DNA of 14,262 bases from Amoebophrya sp. AT5.2 (taxonomy: Eukaryota; Sar; Dinophyceae; Syndiniales; Amoebophryaceae): NCBI GenBank assembly GCA_005223375.1, contig RXOD01005408.1:1-14262 (forward strand), given 5' to 3'. This document shows positions 1 to 7,737 of the stretch, in pieces. The position numbers and the translations under genes were made by a program. The first letter of the stretch is position 1; each line of letters opens with the position of its first letter. Below the pieces are notes generated by a model. The model saw only the letters and a list, made by a program, of their open reading frames with translations, did no database searches and was not told the origin of the DNA.

Positions 1-1201
1 GGAGGAAGAGGGATGCAGCGGTAACGGAAAGCTGCTGACTACATTGGCGATAGGGCCCGAAAGCGATTCGCTATGTCGGCTATACGGTGCAAGAGTGCCA
101 AACCCGCCGACTGCGAAAGGACGGCTTTTCTCCAACTCGTGCCCTCTTTTTAGGATCACCAAAAGGGAACCCGAAGAGCCCCCCTAAGATTTCACTGACT
201 CACCACTTAGCAACTTACCATCTGGTCTCGCCATATTGCGAGAAGTCGTCCGCTTGAAACGCAAAAGCGCAGTCCTGGGCAGTGCCCTTCACGACGCCCT
301 GTTGGGCATAGCCAAAGCCGCCGAGCAGCCACCGGCCGTGCTCCGTCACAAAAATGTGCGCCGGCGCGATGCCGAGATGCGCCGTTTTCGCGTCCTGGTG
401 GAGAAACCGCAGCGCTTCGGCGACGTCGAGGAGCCCGCACTTCATCTCCAAAGAAGTGAGCTCGCCACCGGCCTGATCGTTCATTCAACATGTCATCAAG
501 AACAAGTATCCTTTTCATCGGATGCAAGACAGAGACACCGAAAATAATCCATAGTACTGCAAAATCACCGGAATAAATTCCGAGGTCTAAAAATTCATAC
601 ATTGTACCCGCTCCAGCAGCGTTGCGAGATTGGCCTTGACGGGCTTAGTCGCAAAAGCCAAAGTCGCTTTCTCCTCGACCAGAGGCTCCATAACGTGCAG
701 AATGTTCGGGTGCCGTAGTCGTTGCAGCATTTGTGCGTCGCGGCGGAGGTTCTCGACGACCTGGTGTCCGGGGCAGAAACAAACACAAACATCGATGGCA
801 CGACTGGCGGATAGAAAGATTGCTAAAATGAAAATAAGTGATGGCCGTAGCTCGAGCTAGAACTCGAGACAGCTAAACCCTAAAGAAAGTCCACCTGCAA
901 ATGCAGTAGCACAATCTCCTAGTTTTCGGCAACAGCAAGCTTTCGATCGATTAGCTCCAGCAGCAGTAGTCTTCCTCCTCGCTCTCGCAGCGGAAAAATT
1001 ATAGAATCCATGTTCCAAATTTTCGTTTACCGCATCCTTCTGCCTATTTTTGTCCAGGAGTTTCTTTTCGAAGAGAAAGACGGTAAGCGGATCGGTTGGC
1101 CGGTCATTGTGCGCGGCCGGGTAGCACGTCCAGCGGACCTCCAAACCCTCGCAACAGGGCTGCTTGTCGACCTTGTAAGCAGTGAGAACCTTATTGCCCA
1201 T
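1..1201 (-). CDS. SCYL2-like pseudokinase, N-terminal part (3' end outside the window)
   Basis: SCY1-like family pseudokinases work in clathrin-dependent vesicle traffic. Four exons are visible: 1201-1031, 760-608, 472-219 and probably 31-1; they join in frame (phases 0, 0, 2). The family pattern is clear: an N-terminal segment ending VFLFEKKLLDK (residues 41-51), a helix with LQRLRHPNILHVMEPLVEE (70-88), the TLAFATKPVKANLATLL segment (90-106), and GLLDVAEALRFLH (121-133). Catalytic motifs are degenerate as in the family: the HRD loop is replaced by HLGIAPAHI (140-148), DFG by GFGYA (160-164), and no glycine-rich loop is seen. Exon 4 begins FPLPLHPS, resembling the LPLQP stretch that follows in plant homologues. 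The ATG at 1201 is chosen because an in-frame TAA lies just upstream (about 1239-1241). Family assignment is strong; SCYL2 rather than SCYL1/3 is likely but not certain. Confidence 0.85.
32..218 (-). other. GT-AG intron 3 of the SCYL2-like gene (187 bp)
   Basis: The donor is ATG|GTAAGT with the G at 218, the best donor match in the window. The acceptor GTCAGCAG|C ends at 32. Without splicing the frame hits TAA at 217-215. The join gives a codon TGC followed by FPLPLHPS. The donor is firm; the acceptor is chosen from weak downstream homology over about ten residues. Confidence 0.65.
473..607 (-). other. GT-AG intron 2 of the SCYL2-like gene (135 bp)
   Basis: The donor is GAGCGG|GTACAA and the acceptor GATCAG|GCC. 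It is phase 0 and joins ...LATLLER to AGGELTSLEMKCGLL, in line with the family sequence. No inverted or direct repeats are seen at the ends, so this is a conventional spliceosomal intron. Confidence 0.75.
761..1030 (-). other. GT-AG intron 1 of the SCYL2-like gene (270 bp)
   Basis: The donor is GATGCG|GTAAAC. The acceptor GACACCAG|GTC is preceded by a T-rich tract. It is phase 0 and joins LLDKNRQKDA to VVENLRRDAQMLQRL, matching SCYL family continuity. No terminal inverted repeat is seen. Confidence 0.8.
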
Positions 1202-1933
1202 CCTCGCGGGTCCGGAGGACGGCTGGCGCCTTCGTCCGTGGCCTTACTTCTTCCTCGATACGCCGATAGCAAGGGCCAGATTACTTCAACGCCGCGAGTG
1301 CCGAGCGGGCGGGCGACCGCATTGCAGGCTCAGGTAGCAGTTAGAACCGTTCTAGTGGCGCATCCTCCATTATTTTCGCTGCTTTTTATTGCAATACAAT
1401 CTTTTTTGCCAAATGCTGGGGCGAATGTTGAGCAGTCCGATTGAAGCTGTCCTTTGTCCTTTTTCATGCTTCACGGTCTATTTCTACTGCTCTGGCGCCA
1501 CCGTCTATTTCATGCTTCACCGTCCATTCTTGCGTGTATACCATTCCTGTACCTCTGAGCGTCGGAGCTTCACGCGACTGTTGTTCCGTTTCAGGTTCAG
1601 CTCCAGCACTAGTTACTCTGCTTCAGCACGACCAATGCATAGGAAGCCAACAGAATCCTTTGGGGACCTTCGCATTGGACGCCCGGCGTCACATGGTCCT
1701 CCACATGGACGCTTTATCAAAACAGTAAAGAACTGCACGAACAACGAAGCTGCAAATCCTGAAGATATTCGATGACGCAGCAACCTGCCGTTGATTTTAG
1801 AGCAGTTTTCCTTGTATCAACAGTGAACTGATCATCGCGAGCAAGCATAAATAGAGCTGAGATCCATCGAAAATTAATAGTTCTTGGTAATATGGGTGTT
1901 CTTCTCGGCAATCGAGTATAATGGGCTCACTGC
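1202..1933. other. intergenic: 3' flank of M1 and 5' flank of the SCYL2-like gene
   Basis: No convincing exon is seen on either strand; plus-strand open frames here (for example 1389-1775) have no recognisable domain. It contains a short imperfect direct repeat (1462-1485 and 1508-1530). It must hold the end of the M1 transcript and the start of the SCYL2-like one, but no promoter or poly(A) signal can be named with confidence. Confidence 0.5.
1462..1530. repeat. imperfect direct repeat, about 23 bp, two copies
   Basis: Copies at 1462-1485 and 1508-1530 both begin TTTCATGCTTCAC and continue with near-identical bases (a few differences), 46 bp apart. A partial third copy (cgtctatttc, about 1501-1510) lies between them. 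It sits in the gap upstream of the SCYL2-like start. Function unknown; it may be a local duplication. Confidence 0.6.
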
Positions 1934-3754
1934 TCAGCCAAAGAAACCGCCAAACACCCCGGCGCTGTTGTCCCGCCCGCCGCCGAAGGTCGGGCCGCGT
2001 GGTCCTGCCGGTGACGGTTTCCGGCTTGGTGTTCCGCCGCCGGCAGAACCGGCCCTCGGCCCCCGCCCCCCGCCCGCCTCGTTGCCCTTCCCGGCGCCCT
2101 TTTTCGCTTGCTCGCGTTGCTCTCGCGCCAGCCGCTGCTGTCGCCAGCGTTGCTGCCGCAATCGCTGTTCCTCGGCGTTTCCTTTAGAGGGATGCAAAAA
2201 CCCATTTTCGGCGGCATTTCCGGCCGCTATTGCTCGTCCTCGTTTGGACTTGTCGCGAAAAATATATGAGATGAGACCACAAAATGAAAAATACGAGACA
2301 ACACAGAAAAACGCGCCGCCTCATTCTTGGCGCCTCCTGTCCGTCGCTATGCGCTAGCTCCTTCCCTAGTTCCCCAGCGAGAAAAATGGCACCAACATCA
2401 AATACGAAATAATATACAGGATGACCACCAAATTCAAGACAAGACAGACCACACAAGACCAGCAACTATACAAGACTCCCACTCCCTCCGTTATGTCCAG
2501 GAAAATGGGCTGTTCCCCTCCTTAATTCCCCGTCCCGAGGCTCGCCCGCCCCACTGGTCCGCTCCCTCTCCGCCCCCGCAGCACGCCCCGCAGCACCCCT
2601 TCTCCCCGGCGTGCAAAGCGCTCTCCGTCCCGCTCCCCTTGCAGCAGCAGCACCAGAAAACGCAGAAAACCGCGACCAGCAGCGCCAGCGCAACCAGCAC
2701 CAGCACGGCGTACACCCACAACTGGAGCTTCGCCGTCTTCACGCACGTCAGCGCCCGGACGTGCCTCTCCTCTTTCTCCTCATCGTTCTTAGTGTTCAGT
2801 GACTTCGAGTCGACGGCTATCTTCAGCGAGTTCTTGTTCTCGAAGAAGAACACGCACTCGAACTCGTCCCGGGCCCCGGAAGTCGTGAGTGAATGATAGC
2901 TGTACATGGTGAAGGCGAAGCAGCTCAGCCCCTTGTGTGCCGACGGGGAGTAGCTGCATATCTCCTGGCACCTATCGATCGCCATCTGGGGCTTGTTGTT
3001 GGAGCGTGTTCCCGCTGGAAAGTCCTCGTCCGTGAAGGGCATCCTGCTTGCGCGGATCTCTGTTTTCGGTGCGGTGCGATGGCTGGCGCGATGGAGCGAT
3101 GGCAAAAATCTTTACTTCCAAATAAGCCACACTACAACTATAAGCGGGAACCGATCAAGATGGGTAACACTAACATCAAGATTAAAATGTACGCATAGTG
3201 GCATCCTCGGCTTCTGGCTTCATGAGTGCGGCTTTCTCGTTGTATTTCTTCTTCACATTGCTCGGGTTTACAAACATGTTCTTGGTTTCGAGGTCGCCGC
3301 CCGTGTCCTTGGGCCACGCCTTGTACTCACCGCCGCAGCCCACTCCGATGTCATGCTCTGAGGCCGTTTTCGTCAAAAACGCCATGCCCTTTTGCACCAG
3401 GGAGGGGAACGAAAGTAGAGAGGACTCCCGGACCTTTGCATCCAGGGGAGCCAGCACGGGGACAAACCGATCACGTGCTACCGCCTCGTCTGTGCTTCTG
3501 GTTGCGCTTGCGGTTGCAACGGGCTGATGTGGTTCATGTGCACGCGCGCCGCCTTCGCCTTCCCGATCGCGCACCTCCACCTTGCTGTTGGCCGCAACAA
3601 CTGCAGCCGCCGGGTCCCCATGATGGCGGCCACGAGGCATCGCTCCTCGGGGAGGAGAGGGTCGCTGCTCCACATGGATGGTGAACCCTTCGGTTTTTGG
3701 GACCCCACCACCTGCAAAAAGGAGAGAAAGTAAAAAAGAGTCGCGAGGCGACAT
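1934..3754 (-). CDS. M1: putative single-pass membrane protein with Cys-rich PAN/Apple-like ectodomain
   Basis: Proposed exons: 3754-3193, 3059 to about 2512, and about 2176-1934; total about 450 aa. The start ATG at 3754 has an in-frame TAG two codons upstream and gives MSPRDSFLLSLLFAGG, a short signal-peptide-like stretch. The ectodomain has CGGEY, then AIDRCQEIC...LSCFAFTMY...FECVFFF and a last Cys (LTC) just before the membrane; this Cys spacing and the aromatic C-x-F pattern resemble PAN/Apple modules. The TM is near residues 300-325 (LWVYAVLVLVALALLVAVF) and is followed at once by FWCCCCKG. The tail is Cys/Gly-rich, then basic Arg/Gln-rich and Gly-rich. It is likely a surface receptor or adhesin; ligand unknown. 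Two uncertainties: an upstream exon could exist, because TTTTTGCAG in the signal region also looks like an acceptor; and the last intron junction leaves two possible C-termini, ending at 1934 or 1927. Confidence 0.62.
2177..2511 (-). mobile_element. probable inverted-repeat (introner-like) intron in M1; boundaries unresolved
   Basis: Exon 2 of M1 stops at TAA six codons past 2512, and there is no GT donor before it. A perfect 9-base inverted repeat (GAAAATGGG at 2501-2509, CCCATTTTC at 2201-2209) brackets the gap and weaker matches continue inward. Two joins are possible. Pairing GGGAAC with GGAAAC gives ...KEGN|AEEQRLRQQR (stop at 1934). The exact 8-base direct repeat GGAACAGC (2509-2516 and 2164-2171) gives ...KEGNS|DCGSNAG (stop at 1927). 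Both are in frame. The first gives the more protein-like tail (Arg/Gln helix, then Gly-rich); the second has the better direct repeat. Confidence 0.5.
3060..3192 (-). other. GT-AG intron 1 of M1 (133 bp)
   Basis: The donor is CTATGC|GTACAT and the acceptor GAAAACAG|AG. It is phase 1; the join makes CAG (Gln) and keeps the frame into ...IRASRMPFTDEDF and the Cys-rich ectodomain. Unspliced, the frame ends at TAA three codons on. No terminal inverted repeat is seen. An 8-base match (AGGATGCC) near both ends was considered and set aside because that join shifts the frame. Confidence 0.65.
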
Positions 3755-4731
3755 CTTCTAAATGGAATGGGCAATATCGAAACTATATCGAAATTGGGGA
3801 TTGATGAATTACAGGGTTGATGTTCTTACTTGCGTAAGATGGAAGTGTTAAAACATGTGTGTGTGTGTGTGTGTGTCCGTCAGTGGCACGCGTTTCTAAT
3901 TCGGGGTGGCACAAGGTGGTTCATTTTCGAGAAATTAAGGGGAACGAACTATGTGGTCCTGGAGAAATGAGTGGAGGAATTCGGGTACTCAAGTGGTGAT
4001 CTTGCGTGGGTACCGCAACACGAAGACGGAACGCAACCGAATACGTCGCAGGACGAAAGAAAAAAGAAAACTTCTCAAACGGACAGTCAGTTCAGCACCG
4101 AGACGGAAAAGTAAAAGATAAGGAACGCCATGCAATTTACACTAGAGCAATCATGGGTACTACAGTTACAGACCGCGTGCTTGTTCATCTCACGACCACG
4201 ACCATATTTCATTTAACGAAAAAGCCTACGGGTGACGACGACGAAGTAGTACGACCAAGGCAACCGAATGGTAAGGGAGAAAATTTGGTTTGCCTTCCTG
4301 ACGCAATCGATTCGGCGCATCGGCGTCGCGCTCTTCCGCTTTTGCGTCGGGCTTGGGCTCGACGTCGGGACGAGTCCACGAGTTATTATATCATGCGGGT
4401 AAATTCGAAATCAATGACAGTTCCGATATGTTGTATCTGTGTTTCATGGCCCTAGGCCTAGCACAAATGAAAACTCAGGCCATTCCTTGACCTTTTCCTT
4501 GGAGCCAAACGAGTTGCTTGCAAATGGTCGTGAGAGAACGAAAAGCGCTCTTGCCCAGCTCCAGTGTTGCTTTCCGCTGCTGTCGTCACTTTTGTAATAA
4601 TATCCGTCCTCCGTGTGTAATCTACAAGTCTTTGCCCTCCCCCAGTTCCTTACCACCCGCATTCGCATCCTTCGCGGACCCTCCGGACACAATGGGTGAC
4701 CGATGCGGGGCACTGACACAGACGTTGATCG
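3755..4731. other. intergenic: 3' flank of M2 and 5' flank of M1
   Basis: No exon is convincing. A minus-strand frame at 4444-4719 and a plus-strand frame at 4006-4455 have no domain, signal peptide or composition bias. The gap holds a (TG)n microsatellite at 3856-3876. If M1 has an extra 5' exon it would lie here, but I could not place one. Confidence 0.5.
3856..3876. repeat. (TG)n microsatellite, about 10 units
   Basis: An uninterrupted run of alternating T and G over 21 bases, about 100 bp upstream of the M1 start. It is typical of slippage-prone intergenic eukaryotic DNA and could be length-polymorphic. Confidence 0.95.
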
Positions 4732-6981
4732 TTAGACGAGAACTTTGCTGGTAGATTTTTTCTTCAGGCCTCCTCGGGGAGTTACGGGCGGTGTGGCAGG
4801 CGGTGAAACCGCCTCTGACGCCCCCGCTTTATTCGCCGCAGTGGGTGACTTCGACGGCTTCTTCGTAGCGCCCTTCATCTTGCCGACGTCTGTCGCTCCA
4901 CTTGCGGGCGGTGTCACGGGCGGTGAAACCGGTTCGTCCGCAGACGCCCCCACTTTATTCGCCGCAGTCGGTGACTTCGAAGGCTTCTTCGTAGCGGCTT
5001 TCTTCTTACCTGCATCTGTCCCTCCACTTGCGAGCGGGGAGTCCGACGGTAAAACCGCCTCAGGCGCAGAGGCCCTCGCTTTCGTCGCAGTGGCTGACAC
5101 AATCTTCTTCGTAGCCTTCTTCTTGCTTGCGGTTGCGTCCGTCCCCCCGCGGGGAGTTGCGGGACCGGGAGAGTCGGACGCTAAAGCCGCCTCAGAGCCA
5201 ACTTCCTTCTTGGCACTTGCAGTCGCACTTCCGCTTTTCGGTGACTGAGAAGACGTTTTCTTGCTAGGCTTCTTCTTGCCGCTGTGAAGTGCCGCTCCGC
5301 GGGGAGTCGAGGCCGGGGACTCGGACGGAAGAGCCGCCTCGGAGCCAGACAAGGACGCCCCGCGCGCGGCCGCCGCTTCCCGAGAAACCTCCGCCGAACT
5401 GGTCCCGAGAAACGAGCGGCGGCCAGCAGTCGATGTCGATTCGACATTGCCAGCCAAGTGAGTTGAGGACATCCTCGCACTGCTACTTTTGTCTGTGGCA
5501 CCACTAGGATTTGATTTAGAAGAAGCTTCTCCACCCGCAGCTGCACTTCCACTTCTACTTGCTCCGGTCTGTCGCGCCGCGCTGTTCCTGTCGCCGAAGG
5601 TTGCCTGGCTCGACAGCTGTTTCTCGGAAAAGCGGGGAGACTGTTCCGCGGACCGCGGGGAAGACCGCGGGGACTGTTGGGACGACTTGGGGTGGCTTGC
5701 GGGAAATTCCCAGGAGTAGGGGTCTTTGATCTCCCCCTGCACGACAACGACTTCCCCCTGCGACTCGACGATCATATCTTCCCGATCGGACACGCCCTCG
5801 TCCCCTGAGTAGTGATCGTCGTCGGGTCCTCCGTAGATGTCGTTTTCTCTCCGAGCTCGAGGACCACCTCCACACGCCAGACACACCACCACCACAGACA
5901 GCGCCGCCAGGACCACCACCGCACACACACAGATGATCACAATGAGCACCACGTGGTTCCCGTACACCCGCCGGCACGTGATCGTGTCCTCCGCGTCGCC
6001 CAGTGGGAACGGCCACTTCTCGTAGCCCACGAAGAACGACAGACACCAAGATTCCTGCTCCGAGAAGGATGCAGACCCCTCAGAAGTCATTGCGCTTATA
6101 CCCTTCTGCTTCCGTTGGACCGAGAACCCCCCGCAGAGATAATGGGAGTTGGCGAACATCTCCTCCTGGCTTTGGCAGGTCGCCTTACAGGTCTGTGCCT
6201 GACGGGACCCGTTCAGGTCCTCCGCGATTCGCACCTTGGTGGCGGGGATTTTGTACTGGAACCCTTCCTGGTTCAGCGTGTACAGGAAAAGCTGCTCGGA
6301 GTCGAACTCGAGGCTGCCGTCGTCTACTTCCTGCTCCCGCGGAAGATCCAGATCCCCTGGCTCATTCCCCCGAAAATGGTCGCCGAAGTGGTCGAACAAC
6401 CGGTGGGGGTCGAAGCCACGGGGCGGGTGAAGAAGGGGGGGAGGTTGGACCTCGTGAAACTCCGTGCTGTCCATCACCAGATTTTTGGAACCGATGCTCC
6501 CCACCGCCTCGAAATCCCCAGTGCCTTCGGGGTCGCAGTGCTGGTGGCTTCTCGAGGGCCCGTCTGATCTCTGCCGCGATGCTCCAGCCATCGTCTGACC
6601 CTCCTGCACCTCACTCTCCCCCGCGCGCTGACTCTTTTGCAGCAAGACCGATGTCGTCGCTCTAATATGATCTGTGCCAGACTCTGAGTTTGACGACGTC
6701 GCGGTCGTCTCAGGCAGCATGATGCTGTGGCTCACGTCGACGCCCGAAAGCACGGAGGCTGATGCGAGCACGGATTCTCGCCGTCCTCTGCGGGACGGTA
6801 CGGGCAATGACTCCTCTGCCGCGAAGACCGTTTTTCCGGAAACCTCAAAGTCCCCCGCCGCGGAGATCGCGGGAGGTGGCGGCACATCGCCATCTTCTGC
6901 GACGGGAACTGGAACGCCCGATGCGTAACAATTTCCGCACCCGGAAACTGAGAGACTGAAGAGGACTCGGTAATTGTGCAT
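4732..6981 (-). CDS. M2: putative single-pass membrane protein with Cys ectodomain and Lys/Ser/Pro repeat tail
   Basis: Single exon, about 749 aa from the ATG at 6981. The open frame extends further 5' to 7038 but only with a TTG. The N-terminus (MHNYRVLFSLSVSGCGNCYA) is a weak signal peptide, so an upstream exon is possible. The ectodomain is Ser/Pro-rich and acidic, then has a Cys cluster at about residues 264-340: TCKATC, YLCGGF, SWCLSFFVGY, and a last Cys (TITCRR) just before the TM. This C-x3-C...C-x2-F...C-x-[SF]-F layout matches M1 and recalls PAN/Apple modules. The TM is at about 344-368 (VVLIVIICVCAVVVLAALSV), followed by CLACGGGPRARR, a positive-inside stop-transfer. The cytoplasmic side is acidic (DDDHYSGDEG), then Ser-rich, then a Lys/Ser-Pro repeat region. 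It is likely a surface protein with a phosphorylatable tail. Being adjacent and co-oriented, M1 and M2 look like diverged tandem paralogues. Confidence 0.72.
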   Translation of the reverse strand: MHNYRVLFSLSVSGCGNCYASGVPVPVAEDGDVPPPPAISAAGDFEVSGKTVFAAEESLPVPSRRGRRESVLASASVLSGVDVSHSIMLPETTATSSNSESGTDHIRATTSVLLQKSQRAGESEVQEGQTMAGASRQRSDGPSRSHQHCDPEGTGDFEAVGSIGSKNLVMDSTEFHEVQPPPLLHPPRGFDPHRLFDHFGDHFRGNEPGDLDLPREQEVDDGSLEFDSEQLFLYTLNQEGFQYKIPATKVRIAEDLNGSRQAQTCKATCQSQEEMFANSHYLCGGFSVQRKQKGISAMTSEGSASFSEQESWCLSFFVGYEKWPFPLGDAEDTITCRRVYGNHVVLIVIICVCAVVVLAALSVVVVCLACGGGPRARRENDIYGGPDDDHYSGDEGVSDREDMIVESQGEVVVVQGEIKDPYSWEFPASHPKSSQQSPRSSPRSAEQSPRFSEKQLSSQATFGDRNSAARQTGASRSGSAAAGGEASSKSNPSGATDKSSSARMSSTHLAGNVESTSTAGRRSFLGTSSAEVSREAAAARGASLSGSEAALPSESPASTPRGAALHSGKKKPSKKTSSQSPKSGSATASAKKEVGSEAALASDSPGPATPRGGTDATASKKKATKKIVSATATKARASAPEAVLPSDSPLASGGTDAGKKKAATKKPSKSPTAANKVGASADEPVSPPVTPPASGATDVGKMKGATKKPSKSPTAANKAGASEAVSPPATPPVTPRGGLKKKSTSKVLV
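4795..5165 (-). repeat. coding tandem repeat in the M2 tail, about 42 codons per unit
   Basis: Matching points recur at 4832, 4958 and 5081 (the ttcg[ct]cgca core), periods 126 and 123 bp, so the repeat keeps frame. Units encode KKPSKSPTAANK, then an Ala/Glu stretch, then SPPxTPP. The two distal units (nearest the stop) are nearly identical in DNA, the third is more diverged, and older traces (SGKKKPSKK, SESPASTPR) extend to about 5340. The Lys-rich plus S/T-P composition resembles histone H1-like or heavily phosphorylated tails. Confidence 0.85.
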
Positions 6982-7737
6982 CCTATCAATTCCGAGGAGG
7001 ACCAATCGATGAAACACGACGAGAGATTCCGCCGTCAATGAAAGGCAGTGAGTATGTACTGGGTTCTACAGCAATATCAGAAGAGACTGGTACTACAGTA
7101 ATATCGGTTTTGCACCTGTATGATACGGGGGCCGAAAGGTCGGGTGGGAGAGATAAAAGTGCGTCTACTTTGCTGGGGCGTGTGCTCTTCTCGCCGCGCT
7201 GGAAAATTATACAGCTATGGGGCGCTTGCATGAAGTAGCGATGGAGCCTTCGAATCAAAATACTGCTCGGGATGCCGAGGAACGACGACGAAAATAAACG
7301 AACCATGCACGGTCGGAAACGACACCGATCAGACGGAAACGGGGTGTAACACGGATTTTTCAGGATAAGACCACGTCTTTCAGGAAGCAATCACGACCGC
7401 ACGATACAACGACACAAAGTTAGGCACCACGCGCGAGTCTGTGAGACGACTTACGAATACGAAAGGAATAGGCAAACCGATGGCGATGCTAGTACTATAA
7501 CGACGCATTTGATCTTAGGTGTCGACTCGATCGTCGGACAGCGGAGCAGGAAAAAGTTTGACTCCTGAGCACTTTCTTGCTTATCTCGGCACAGCGTAGT
7601 TTTTCTGCGGCATCTTCTTGATGCAAATTCTAGCTTCCAGTCGACCTCGATTGTCGCATATGAATGATCGAACTCACAATCAAATCGATCATCGAATCGA
7701 GCTAGCTGAAAATGAAAATAAAAATATAAGGAAGCCG
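6982..7737. other. intergenic: 3' flank of the Ser-rich gene and 5' flank of M2
   Basis: No exon can be supported. A minus-strand frame at 6986-7390 lacks recognisable features, although an upstream signal-peptide exon for M2 could hide here. There is a 19-base imperfect direct repeat at 7062-7080 and 7089-7107 (GGT[TA]CTACAG[CT]AATATC core) just upstream of the M2 start. Confidence 0.5.
7062..7107. repeat. imperfect 19-base direct repeat upstream of M2
   Basis: Two copies 27 bp apart share GGTnCTACAGnAATATC. They lie 80-130 bp upstream of the proposed M2 ATG, where a promoter element could sit. Only the repetition is seen; any regulatory role is inference. Confidence 0.5.

Noticed and set aside
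1927..2217. Overlapping minus-strand frame read as an independent gene
   Set aside because: It overlaps the M1 exon-3 frame in another register; it is treated as one of two possible M1 C-termini, not as a separate gene.
3038..3207. AGGATGCC direct repeat around M1 intron 1 as a repeat-type intron
   Set aside because: Joining at this repeat shifts the frame away from the Cys-rich ectodomain and TM, and no terminal inverted repeats are present; the GT-AG alternative keeps the frame.
4444..4719. Minus-strand open frame as a possible 5' exon of M1
   Set aside because: No signal peptide, no domain and no convincing donor leading into M1.
5812..6567. 251-codon plus-strand open frame
   Set aside because: It lies antisense to M2's ectodomain and TM coding region; its translation is Arg/His-rich with no domain, as expected for a shadow of a GC-rich gene.
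6982..7038. 5' extension of M2 to a TTG codon at 7038
   Set aside because: The first ATG is at 6981; a TTG start is not credible for a nuclear gene without evidence.
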